Positions 34,309-42,200 of a stretch of DNA of 64,000 nt are shown here, piece after piece. Under the pieces are notes generated by a model. That model saw only the letters and a list, made by a program, of their open reading frames with translations. It ran no database searches and was not told where the DNA came from. The translations under genes and the position numbers were made by a program. This DNA comes from NORP240 sp965222175 (GTDB lineage: Bacteria > Pseudomonadota > Gammaproteobacteria > Pseudomonadales > Pseudohongiellaceae). The stretch is from the NCBI GenBank assembly GCA_965222175.1, contig OZ244938.1, positions 2,914,001 through 2,978,000 on the forward strand, read 5' to 3'. The stretch's first letter is position 1, and every line of letters begins with the position of its first letter.

Positions 34309-35667
34309 GTGTCTGAAACCATCGAAACCGTCCTGGACAAGGATCACGTGCTGGAGCTGACCAAGGCTCTGGACAGCGGATCGGTATTCCAGGTCCGGCA
34401 AATGTTGAATACGCTCCCCGCCGCGGGAATCGCGCACCTGCTGGAATCCTCACCGCCCAAGGCGAGAAGTGTACTCTGGACCCTGGTAGATCCTGAATCT
34501 GAAGGGGAAGTTCTGCAATATCTGAACGAGGACATCCAGAGTGAAATCCTCAAGGGATTAAATGCAGAGGAAGTCGCAGCACTGACCGAAGGGATGGAGA
34601 CCGATGATCAGGTTGACATTCTCCAGCAACTGCCCCAACAGGTCACTCTCGAAGTCCTCCAGTCCATGGATGACCAGGATCGCCAGCGTATTGAGCAGGT
34701 TCTGTCCTATCCGGAGGATACTGCCGGTGGCCTGATGAACACGGACACTATTACTGTCCGTCCCCGCCATACGATCGACGTTGTTCTCAGGTACCTGCGT
34801 CGTCATGCCCGGCTTCCGGAAATGACCGACAACCTCCTGGTTGTAAATCGCGACGATGTTTTTGTCGGGATACTTCCGTTGCGCAGACTCCTGGTTTCTG
34901 GACCGGGCACCACGGTGAGGGAGGTGATGAGCACCGATATTGAGGCCATTCCGGTAGAGATGGATGCGGTGCAGGTCGCACAATTGTTTGAACAACATGA
35001 TTGGGTGTCTGCCCCCGTTGTGGATGAGGACGGCAAACTCGTAGGCAGGATTACCATCGACGATATCGTTGACGTTATTCGGGATAGTGCAGAACACTCC
35101 CTGATGAGCATGGCCGGGCTGGATGAAGAGGACGATACTTTTGCCCCGGTCTGGAAAACTGCTCGTCGGCGTGCGGTCTGGCTGGGGGTCAACCTGATGA
35201 CGGCCATTTACGCTTCGATAGTAATATTTCTGTTTCAGGATACGCTGGATGCTGTTGTCGCCCTTGCCGTCCTGATGCCTATCGTCGCCAGCATGGGTGG
35301 CGTTGCCGGGAGCCAGACATTGACTCTGGTAGTCCGCAGCCTGGCTCTTGGCCATATCACCGCCGCAAATACCCGGTGGCTGCTCGCCAGGGAGCTTGGC
35401 GTCGCAGCAATCAACGGTGTTCTATGGGCCCTGGTAATTTCATCCGTGGTTTTCGTCTGGTACGGCGAACTGCTACTCAGTATCATCATCGCCACGGCCC
35501 TGCTCATCAACCTGTTGACCGCCGCCCTGGCAGGTGCTTACCTGCCACTTTTTCTCAAGCGAATAAACATTGATCCGGCCCTTGCCGGGTCAGTAGCCCT
35601 TACGACGGTCACAGATTCTGTTGGATTTTTCGCTTTTCTCGGCCTGGCAAATGTCTTTTTCCTGTAG
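34309..35667 (+). CDS. mgtE: Magnesium transporter MgtE
   Basis: Homodimeric Mg2+ channel of the inner membrane. 452 aa with an N-terminal MgtE helical domain (LLESSPPKARSVLWTLVDPE, LPQQVTLEVLQSMDDQDRQR), two CBS domains (MNTDTITVRPRHT, MSTDIEAIPVEMDAVQVAQL) and a five-helix pore domain beginning TARRRAVWLGVNLM, with MPIVASMGGVAGSQTLTLVVR and the selectivity-type segment at the end. The start is GTG at 34309. Single gene; yjgA follows closely. Confidence 0.96.
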   Translation: MSETIETVLDKDHVLELTKALDSGSVFQVRQMLNTLPAAGIAHLLESSPPKARSVLWTLVDPESEGEVLQYLNEDIQSEILKGLNAEEVAALTEGMETDDQVDILQQLPQQVTLEVLQSMDDQDRQRIEQVLSYPEDTAGGLMNTDTITVRPRHTIDVVLRYLRRHARLPEMTDNLLVVNRDDVFVGILPLRRLLVSGPGTTVREVMSTDIEAIPVEMDAVQVAQLFEQHDWVSAPVVDEDGKLVGRITIDDIVDVIRDSAEHSLMSMAGLDEEDDTFAPVWKTARRRAVWLGVNLMTAIYASIVIFLFQDTLDAVVALAVLMPIVASMGGVAGSQTLTLVVRSLALGHITAANTRWLLARELGVAAINGVLWALVISSVVFVWYGELLLSIIIATALLINLLTAALAGAYLPLFLKRINIDPALAGSVALTTVTDSVGFFAFLGLANVFFL

Positions 35668-35680
35668 GAAACCGGTCGTT

Positions 35681-36193
35681 ATGCATCCAGAAGACGATAA
35701 TTCAACGGAACAGCCCAGTAAGACCCGACGTAAACAGGAAATGTTGGAACTGCAGAAGGTAGGCGCAAGACTGACCGGCTTTTCAGAGAAACAGCTTGAT
35801 CAACTGCCATTGACAGACAAGCTGCGTAACGCCCTGCGGGAATTCAATCGCCTGCCCAACAGCCACGGTGCCCGAAGGCGACAGCTCCAATACATCGGCA
35901 GGCTGATGCGGGATTTTGAATTGCAGGAAATTGAAAGCAGTATCCAGCAGGTGCTGAATCCACCAGCACGGCAGGCCACCGATCATTCTCAACTCCTGGA
36001 AATCTGCAACAACATACTTGAACTGGGGGACGCCGCGATAATTGAGCTGCAGGAAAACTATGAAAATATTGACAGACAAGCCTTACGCAGATTTCACCTT
36101 GCCTACAGCAAAGCGGTTCGAGATAGCGCGGATCAGCAACAGGCCGATATACGCAACAAGCTGACAGATTACTTGATCGACAAGCTTGAATGA
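35681..36193 (+). CDS. darP: Ribosome biogenesis factor DarP (YjgA, DUF615)
   Basis: Small basic protein that associates with late 50S assembly intermediates. The ATG at 35681 (MHPEDDNSTEQPSKTRRKQE) gives 170 aa; the frame opens upstream inside mgtE but those residues are mgtE shadow. Family segments are LTDKLRNALREFNRLPNSHG, ARRRQLQYIGRLMRDFE and the C-terminal LRRFHLAYSKAVRDSADQQQ. It begins 13 bp after mgtE. Confidence 0.93.
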   Translation: MHPEDDNSTEQPSKTRRKQEMLELQKVGARLTGFSEKQLDQLPLTDKLRNALREFNRLPNSHGARRRQLQYIGRLMRDFELQEIESSIQQVLNPPARQATDHSQLLEICNNILELGDAAIIELQENYENIDRQALRRFHLAYSKAVRDSADQQQADIRNKLTDYLIDKLE

Positions 36194-36283
36194 AGCGGAT
36201 GCCTGGAGATCGATCCGGCAAAAACCTGCATTAAGAGTGTCGCTATACCTATTAAATTTTAAGTGGTACTATCGCCCCAAAGC

Positions 36284-36300
36284 TGGCAGCGGGATTGCTT
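36284..36300 (+). promoter_or_regulatory. Candidate sigma54 (-24/-12) promoter upstream of the symporter operon
   Basis: TGGCAGCGGGATTGCTT has GG and GC exactly 10 bp apart and matches TGGCA-N5-TTGC. The predicted start is near 36310, leaving a leader of about 340 nt. A match of this strength can occur by chance about once in a window this size, so position is the main support. Confidence 0.4.
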
Positions 36301-36604
36301 TTCAGCCCGGCAAGACCGTACTTCTCGCGCAACATCCGGCCCTGAACACTGCCGGTACCAGTTACAGAATCTCTGACAAATATAATGTATGTTCTGTCCT
36401 CCAGACGAGTACTCTCTCCAGGCGCGCTGTTACCGGCATGTGTCGACATGTCAAGACAACGTAACGAAGAAAGTGGGCCTGGCTGGGGAGCCATTCGGGC
36501 GCGGCCGGCCCCACGCCGCCGCGGCGTCATTGTTGCCCTCACCAGGGGCGACGGCCATTGCCAGCGAACTCCGCCTCGCCACGAAATGCGAAAGATTCGC
36601 GCCA

Positions 36605-36627
36605 AATATTAACCAGGGGTTACTTAA
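36605..36627 (-). repeat. Repeat-family motif before DUF4212 gene
   Basis: On the minus strand TTAAGTAACCCCTGGTTAAT matches the family 5' motif with a few changes. It ends two bases before the CA motif of the DUF4212 leader. Confidence 0.45.
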
Positions 36628-36628
36628 G

Positions 36629-36636
36629 AATAACAA
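36629..36636 (+). promoter_or_regulatory. CA motif (Hfq/Crc type) at the ribosome site of the symporter operon
   Basis: AATAACAA fits the AANAANAA / AAYAAYAA consensus and is followed within 2 nt by the GAGG ribosome site (36638-36641) of the start codon at 36648. In Pseudomonas, Hfq with Crc represses translation by binding such motifs next to the ribosome site. Confidence 0.5.
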
Positions 36637-36647
36637 CGAGGTTCTTC

Positions 36648-36947
36648 ATGCCTGAAAATAGTGCTCATTCTTACTGGAAAGGAAACCTGAAGATCGTGCT
36701 TTCCCTGCTTTCGGTCTGGTTTTTCATCTCCTTCGTCTGCGGAATTCTGCTGGTCGATTTTCTGGACACGTTTCGGATTGGCGGATTCAAACTGGGATTC
36801 TGGATTGCCCAGCAGGGGTCGATTTTTGTGTTCGTTGTCCTGATTTATGTTTACATCAAGCTGATGGATAATCTTGACGCGAAATACTCAGACTCAACTT
36901 CCGAAGGCTCGCAGAAAGACGCACATCATAAAGGAGGCGTGGAATGA
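36648..36947 (+). CDS. Sodium/substrate symporter small subunit (DUF4212)
   Basis: 99-aa membrane protein of the DUF4212 family (sodium symporter small subunit type). The ATG at 36648 is preceded by GAGG at a good distance; the longer frame upstream runs through non-coding leader. Two helices are visible: IVLSLLSVWFFISFVCGILLV-type and GSIFVFVVLIYVYIKLMD, with the family start SAHSYWKGNLKI. Its stop overlaps the start of the large symporter subunit (ATGA), so the two are coupled. Confidence 0.93.
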   Translation: MPENSAHSYWKGNLKIVLSLLSVWFFISFVCGILLVDFLDTFRIGGFKLGFWIAQQGSIFVFVVLIYVYIKLMDNLDAKYSDSTSEGSQKDAHHKGGVE

Positions 36948-38635
36948 GCGTACAAATATGGACTTTTGTGTTTGTCATTCTGTCGTTTAGCCTTTATATA
37001 GGCATCGCCATCTGGTCTCGCGCTTCATCTACCAATGAATTTTACGTTGCCGGCGGTGGTGTTCCGCCTTTGGCAAATGGTATGGCCACTGCAGCTGACT
37101 GGATGTCGGCCGCCTCGTTCATTTCCATGGCCGGCTTGATCTCGTTTCTCGGCCGGGACGGCACTTTCTATCTCATGGGCTGGACGGGAGGATACGTATT
37201 GCTGGCATTATTGCTGGCGCCCTATTTGCGAAAATTCGGTAAATTTACCGTGCCTGACTTCATCGGGGATCGTTACTACTCCCAGTATGCAAGAATGATC
37301 GCGGTTTTCTGCGCCATCGTCATCTCCTTCGTTTACGTTTGCGGGCAGATGCAGGGAGCAGGAATAGTATTTTCGCGCTTTCTGGAAGTGGACCTGACCA
37401 TTGGCGTTCTGATCGGTATGACGATCGTGTTTTTCTATGCCGTTATGGGCGGCATGAAGGGAATCACCTACACGCAGGTTGCCCAGTACTGCGTGCTGAT
37501 CTTTGCCTTTATGGTACCCGCCATATTTATTTCCCTGCTGATGACAGATAACCCGATTCCACAGCTGGGTTTTGGCTCACAGCTGACGGAAGAGTTTGGC
37601 GGTGGTTATCTGCTGGACAGGCTGGATGGCCTCAGTACAGAACTTGGCTTTGCGGTATATACGGAGGGCCAGAAAACGACTCAGGACGTGTTCTTCATCA
37701 CAGCGGCGCTGATGTTCGGCACCGCTGGGCTGCCACACGTAATAATACGGTTTTTCACCGTTCCCAATGTCCGGGATGCCCGCCGATCAGCCGGATTTGC
37801 CCTGGTCTTTATCGCGATTCTCTACACTACTGCCCCCGCGGTAGCCGCGTTTGCCCGGACCAACCTGATCGACACGGTGCATAACATCGAATACTCGGAG
37901 GTCCCGGAATGGTTCACCACCTGGGAAACCACCAACCTGATCGCATTCACCGACAAGAACAATGATGGCCGCATTCAGTATGTCGGCGACCCCCAGCGCA
38001 ACGAACTGGAAGTCAACCGGGACATCATGGTTCTGGCTAATCCGGAAATCGCCGGTCTCCCCAACTGGGTGGTTGCCCTGGTAGCCGCCGGCGGGCTGGC
38101 TGCCGCGTTGTCCACAGCAGCCGGTCTGTTGCTGGTAATCTCTACATCAGTTTCGCATGACTTCTTGAAACGGGGGCTGATGCCCGGCATTTCAGAACAA
38201 CAGGAATTGCTGTTTGCCAGAATCGCAATTTTTGTAGCCGTTCTGATTGCCGGCTATTACGGTATCAATCCGCCCGCCTACGTCGCACAGGTCGTGGCAT
38301 TTGCGTTCGGCCTGGCTGCCGCCTCATTTTTCCCGGCCATAGTGCTTGGAATTTTTAATAAGCGCATGAACAAGGAAGGCGCTATTGCCGGCATGATCTG
38401 CGGATTCGTGTTCACCGCAGGCTACATTATATTCTTCAAGCTGATTAATCCCGAGGCGGACAATGCCGATGGATGGCTGCTCGGCATATCTCCCGAAGGC
38501 ATAGGGACACTCGGTACCCTGATAAACTTACTGGTAGCATTGACAGTAAAAAGGTTTACGGATGATCCGCCTTCCGAGGTACAAACCCTGGTGGAAACGA
38601 TTCGGTTGCCTGGAGAAGCCATGGAGCACCATTGA
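36944..38635 (+). CDS. Sodium:solute symporter, VC_2705-type large subunit
   Basis: 563-aa SSS-family transporter with about 13 membrane helices, of the subfamily always found with a DUF4212 partner and related to acetate permease ActP. Recognisable parts are GGGVPPLANGMATAADWMSA, the sodium-site helix GRDGTFYLMGWTGGYVLLAL, MGGMKGITYTQVAQYCVLIF and GLAAALSTAAGLLLVISTSV. An insert with charged residues (TDKNNDGRIQYVGDPQRNEL) lies between helices. The substrate is not shown by sequence; a short-chain carboxylate is the usual guess, consistent with acs in the window. Confidence 0.93.
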   Translation: MSVQIWTFVFVILSFSLYIGIAIWSRASSTNEFYVAGGGVPPLANGMATAADWMSAASFISMAGLISFLGRDGTFYLMGWTGGYVLLALLLAPYLRKFGKFTVPDFIGDRYYSQYARMIAVFCAIVISFVYVCGQMQGAGIVFSRFLEVDLTIGVLIGMTIVFFYAVMGGMKGITYTQVAQYCVLIFAFMVPAIFISLLMTDNPIPQLGFGSQLTEEFGGGYLLDRLDGLSTELGFAVYTEGQKTTQDVFFITAALMFGTAGLPHVIIRFFTVPNVRDARRSAGFALVFIAILYTTAPAVAAFARTNLIDTVHNIEYSEVPEWFTTWETTNLIAFTDKNNDGRIQYVGDPQRNELEVNRDIMVLANPEIAGLPNWVVALVAAGGLAAALSTAAGLLLVISTSVSHDFLKRGLMPGISEQQELLFARIAIFVAVLIAGYYGINPPAYVAQVVAFAFGLAAASFFPAIVLGIFNKRMNKEGAIAGMICGFVFTAGYIIFFKLINPEADNADGWLLGISPEGIGTLGTLINLLVALTVKRFTDDPPSEVQTLVETIRLPGEAMEHH

Positions 38636-38676
38636 AGCGCCATGACTCGTCAGCTTGAGCATCCTCTGGGTATGTG

Positions 38677-40332
38677 TCAGCCGTGAAAGCGTTTCCAGTA
38701 GTCGTTCGTGGTCTGTTTCATCTCTCGGCTCAGTAACAGTATCCCGACCAGGTTCGGCAGCGTCATCAGCACGATGGTAATCAGGGATACGTTCCAGACC
38801 AGCGTTGTATCGGCGAACGCCGCGTAGAAAAAACCAAACACATACACGACTCGGTATGGCATAACCGCTGCGGGCCCCAGCAGATAAGTAATCGCCCGAT
38901 CTCCATAATACGACCAGGCAATGGCAGTGGAAAAAGCAAACAGCAATAATCCTATCGACACAATGTACTGCCCGTAATCCCCGAACAGTCCTCGCTTGAA
39001 TGCTTCGGTAGTCAGGGGCACGGAGTGTAACAAGGACCGTCCCGACACACTCACTGATGGGTCATCCAGTTGTCCCGCCGTCACCGCAAGTTCACCGTTT
39101 ACCGGTACTCCGTCGCGGCTGAAGGATACATCTTCAGCAACTGACCGGGAGTTGATCAGCGTGAAATCCTGGGTGTTTGTTGCAACGCCGTTGTCGACCT
39201 GGATATTGCCACTGTACATCGTAACGGTAGACTCATTACCATTGAGAAAATAGAACAGCTGTTCGGCCTGAGCCTGAACGGTATCGGAGTGCACTCCCGC
39301 CAGAAACACCATGTCGGTGCGTTGAAACTCGTTGTCGTGCTTCTCTTTCCAGACTCCCGAGGACAGAATGACCAGGCCAGTAATCGTACAGATCACTATC
39401 GTGTCAATAAACGGTTCCAGAATTGAAACCATCCCTTCATCCACTGATTCTTCAGTCCGCGCCGCAGCGTGGGCAATTGGAGCCGAACCCTGGCCCGCTT
39501 CATTGGAAAACAATCCGCGGTTGACACCACGGTTCAATGCATAGGCGAAAGTCGCGCCCAGAAAGCCACCGGTTGCGGCTGATCCGGTAAAGGCATCGGA
39601 GAAAATACCCAGGAACGAGGGAATGATATTCCCGGCATTGGGTATGATCACGGCAAACGCACCTACGAGGTAGACCATGGCCATGGTCGGAACCAATGCC
39701 GACGCGACCCGTGCAATGCGACGAATCCCGCCGATAATTACCAGGCCAAGCAGAACAGCCAGAATTGCCCCGGTAATTATCGGGTTGATGGAAAACGAGC
39801 TTTCCATCCCTGCAGCAATACTGTTTATCTGGGGGAGGTTACCGGTGCCAAACGCGCTCAACACTGTTGCCAGGGCAAATATCATTGCCAGCCACTTGGC
39901 ATTCAGCCCTTTTTCCATGTAATACATCGGGCCACCAGCGATCGTCCCGTCTGCAGTTGTTTCTCTGTATTTATGTGAAAGGGTTACTTCGACAAACTTC
40001 GTCGTCATACCGAAGAATGCCGTCATCCACATCCAGAACAGTGCAGCCGGCCCTCCCAGGTGAAGCGCAAGTGCCACACCGCCAATGTTTCCGGTACCTA
40101 CCGTTCCAGAAAGCGCAGTGGAGAGAGCCTGAAAATGTGTTGTGTCACCGACTGCATCCGGGGTGTCGAATCTACCGCGAGTCACCTTTATGGCATGTTT
40201 AAAATAGCGGATCTGGGGAAACCGAAGGTAAAGAGTGAAGAAAATACCCACGGCCAGCAGGAAAAATGGAAACCAGGGAGCACTGCCTAAAAAACCATCC
40301 AGGAACAGGAGAAAATCATTTATGGCATCCAA
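38677..40332 (-). CDS. Sodium:alanine symporter (AGCS family) with large periplasmic/loop insert
   Basis: Na+-coupled amino acid symporter. The core shows family signatures: TALSGTVGTGNIGGVALALHLGGP, AGGPMYYMEKGLNAKW, GVNRGLFSNEAGQGSAPIAHA and AWSYYGDRAITYLLG. The 551-aa length exceeds the usual 450-490 because of a hydrophilic segment of about 110 residues after LSSGVW (with NGNESTVTMYSGNIQVDNG and DGVPVNGELAV). The start is TTG at 40332 with AGGAG 8 nt upstream; no ATG fits. A MITE-like repeat ends about 50 bp upstream of the start. Substrate unknown beyond alanine/glycine class. Confidence 0.93.
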   Translation of the reverse strand: MDAINDFLLFLDGFLGSAPWFPFFLLAVGIFFTLYLRFPQIRYFKHAIKVTRGRFDTPDAVGDTTHFQALSTALSGTVGTGNIGGVALALHLGGPAALFWMWMTAFFGMTTKFVEVTLSHKYRETTADGTIAGGPMYYMEKGLNAKWLAMIFALATVLSAFGTGNLPQINSIAAGMESSFSINPIITGAILAVLLGLVIIGGIRRIARVASALVPTMAMVYLVGAFAVIIPNAGNIIPSFLGIFSDAFTGSAATGGFLGATFAYALNRGVNRGLFSNEAGQGSAPIAHAAARTEESVDEGMVSILEPFIDTIVICTITGLVILSSGVWKEKHDNEFQRTDMVFLAGVHSDTVQAQAEQLFYFLNGNESTVTMYSGNIQVDNGVATNTQDFTLINSRSVAEDVSFSRDGVPVNGELAVTAGQLDDPSVSVSGRSLLHSVPLTTEAFKRGLFGDYGQYIVSIGLLLFAFSTAIAWSYYGDRAITYLLGPAAVMPYRVVYVFGFFYAAFADTTLVWNVSLITIVLMTLPNLVGILLLSREMKQTTNDYWKRFHG

Positions 40333-40381
40333 GAGAGTGCTCCTTCAAGTTCGTAGCCAGTAAGTTTGCGTTCAGATCCAA

Positions 40382-40520
40382 CAGGCTGTTGAAAAACTAT
40401 TGCGCTTGCCAATATTTCGTTGAAAACTGTCTCAACACGCTCAATTACACTGGGTAATCTGCGCTTTTTCGACAGTATCGCCTCGTCCTGGCTGCGCTCA
40501 TGTCGTTTTTCAGCGGCCTG
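40382..40520. mobile_element. MITE-like element, 139 bp
   Basis: CAGGCTGTTGAAAAAC (40382-40397) and GTTTTTCAGCGGCCTG (40505-40520) are terminal inverted repeats with 14 of 16 positions matching. The interior has no reading frame of note. The element lies exactly between the mrp stop codon (40521-40523) and the promoter region of the AGCS gene. From memory, similar sequences ending in GTTTTTCAGC-GCCTG are widespread in marine gammaproteobacteria; I cannot search to confirm. A target-site duplication was not obvious. Confidence 0.6.
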
Positions 40521-41339
40521 CTAATCATCTGACACTGATATGCGGGGACCCGTCCGGGACTCCGCGAGTGCTTTTACGCGGCCTTGCAGCTTTTCAGCCA
40601 GAGCGAAATAGGCAGCGGACACGGAACTGTCCGGCGAGGCCGCAACACTGGGGTTCCCTGCGTCAGTTTGTTCGCGGATGCTGAGGTCCAGTGGCAGTGA
40701 TCCAATCACCTCCACGGCATAGTCATCAGCCAGCCGCTGACCACCTCCCTGACCGAAAATAGCCTCCTCATGACCGCAATTCGAACAGATGTGCGTACTC
40801 ATGTTTTCCACGATACCCAGCACCGGCACACCAACCTTGCGAAACATTTCGATACCCTTGCGTGCATCCAGAAGTGCCACGTCCTGAGGCGTGGTGACGA
40901 TTATTGCCCCGGTAACCTGCGCGCCCTGGGCCAGGCTCAACTGAATGTCACCGGTTCCCGGTGGCATATCGACTATAAGGTAGTCGAGCGCGGTCCACAG
41001 CGTATCATTCAGGATCTGATTGAATGCTGAAATAATCATTGGTGCCCGCCATACCATTGGGGTGGTGTCCTCGACAAGGAATCCCATGGAGTTGCACTGC
41101 AGCCCGTGAGCGATAATCGGTTCCATGAACTTTCTATCCCTGATTACCGGTTTTACGCCCTTGGCGACGCCGAGCATGATTGGCTGGCTGGGTCCGTAAA
41201 TATCGGCATCAAGCAGCCCGGTTGCCAATCCCAGTCTCTGCAATGCCAGGCCCAGGTTTACCGCGGTGGTTGACTTGCCTACTCCGCCCTTGCCGGAAGC
41301 AATGCAGACTATATTTTTAACATTCGACAAATTGGACAA
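40521..41339 (-). CDS. apbC: Iron-sulfur cluster carrier protein Mrp (ApbC)
   Basis: P-loop ATPase of the Mrp/NBP35 family that binds and transfers Fe-S clusters. 272 aa with the deviant Walker A GKGGVGKSTTAVNLGLAL, DADIYGPSQPIMLG, DMPPGTGDIQLSLAQ and the CXXC motif in STHICSNCGHEEAIF. It lacks the N-terminal DUF59 domain found in longer Mrp proteins. No metG is adjacent in this window; the gene stands alone, with the MITE-like repeat at its 3' end. Confidence 0.95.
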   Translation of the reverse strand: MSNLSNVKNIVCIASGKGGVGKSTTAVNLGLALQRLGLATGLLDADIYGPSQPIMLGVAKGVKPVIRDRKFMEPIIAHGLQCNSMGFLVEDTTPMVWRAPMIISAFNQILNDTLWTALDYLIVDMPPGTGDIQLSLAQGAQVTGAIIVTTPQDVALLDARKGIEMFRKVGVPVLGIVENMSTHICSNCGHEEAIFGQGGGQRLADDYAVEVIGSLPLDLSIREQTDAGNPSVAASPDSSVSAAYFALAEKLQGRVKALAESRTGPRISVSDD

Positions 41340-41544
41340 AACTCTTAAGTCACCCGCTCAATTAAGGATTGACGCGAATTGCGCAACCCTCTGGATTATC
41401 ATTGAAAACTGTATAAAAACCAAGGGGAGCAATGGACCGTCGCGGCACAGCTGCAGCAGCCCCGAGGAGAATCCTTGAGCAGCATCGCGACATACGGCAC
41501 CGGTACCTGAAAGGGCTTGTAATGCCATTGGCGATATTGTTCTA

Positions 41545-41564
41545 TTAAGGAACCTCTGATCAAT
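41545..41564 (+). repeat. Repeat-family 5' motif, best match
   Basis: TTAAGGAACCTCTGATCAAT lies 18 bp upstream of the hypothetical gene at 41583. It is the closest match to the consensus TTAAGGAACCTCTGATTAAT, but homology does not clearly extend further. Confidence 0.45.
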
Positions 41565-41582
41565 ATCAGGTGTTACGGATCA

Positions 41583-42128
41583 ATGCTTAGAATGTTAATG
41601 AAATCGCTGCTGGCGGCGACTGTCACGGTTACATCACCGGGCAGTGTCGGCCAATCCCCCGAAGGTAGCCCACTGAATTTCGCTCTTTATTCGCCATCCT
41701 GGGCCAGCAGCGCAGAACAGAACCTGCTGTCAGGATTGAGACTGGTGGTCGATAACCACACCGAATCTCCCATCTTGCTGGATTCATTGGAATTTGCTGC
41801 CGATGTGGCGAGCATGGACTCCAGAAAACTTGATATCGATCTCCGGATTCCGGCCACTGGACTGGCCGAGAAAGAACTCATTTATACAGACCTGCTATCC
41901 CTCAATGCCTGCGTGAACGAAACACTTCAGGAAAACTGGCGGCTGGTGGAAATCTCCAACTACACGTTGAACCCGTCCGTGCGTCGACTCATTATCGAGG
42001 ATACCAGCGCCTTTCGAATCTATCAGTGCGTGTCCAGCGTGGTAACGCGCTGGGTCAATGAAGACACCGGCGATAGGTCTGTGAGGGAGGAATGGGTGCT
42101 TTATCATTTCGAAAGCAGGCCCCGATAG
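41583..42128 (+). CDS. Uncharacterised exported protein
   Basis: 181 aa; no family recognised. The N-terminus MLRMLMKSLLAATVTVTSPG resembles a weak signal peptide. The rest has alternating beta-like stretches (SGLRLVVDNHTESPILLDSL, DIDLRIPATGLAEKELI, RRLIIEDTSAFRIYQCVSSV) and two cysteines in the mature part (LNACVNE, IYQCVSS) that could form a disulfide. It sits alone between mrp and hppA and is closed by a strong terminator, which supports it being a real gene. Function unknown. Confidence 0.7.
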   Translation: MLRMLMKSLLAATVTVTSPGSVGQSPEGSPLNFALYSPSWASSAEQNLLSGLRLVVDNHTESPILLDSLEFAADVASMDSRKLDIDLRIPATGLAEKELIYTDLLSLNACVNETLQENWRLVEISNYTLNPSVRRLIIEDTSAFRIYQCVSSVVTRWVNEDTGDRSVREEWVLYHFESRPR

Positions 42129-42140
42129 TTCGCGAACCTC

Positions 42141-42169
42141 AAAAAAGGGGGCCAATGGCCCCCTTTTTT
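42141..42169. terminator. Bidirectional rho-independent terminator
   Basis: Six A, then GGGGGCC-AAT-GGCCCCC, then six T: a perfect stem that works on both strands. It ends the hypothetical gene (plus) and hppA (minus), which converge here. Confidence 0.9.
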
Positions 42170-42200
42170 ACTTTCGGTAGCTCACAAATCAGATGATCTA

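Larger units (their letters stand above)
36194..36647. other. darP-DUF4212 intergenic region
   Basis: 454 bp without a supported gene. It holds a candidate -24/-12 promoter (36284-36300), a GC-rich stretch (about 36470-36570), a repeat-family motif on the minus strand (36605-36627) and a CA motif beside the ribosome site of the next gene (36629-36636). Open frames crossing it look like chance. Confidence 0.6.

Noticed and set aside
36385..36655. Small open frames in the darP-DUF4212 gap
   Set aside because: Arg/Ala-rich chance frames in a GC-rich stretch; the gap looks regulatory or repetitive.
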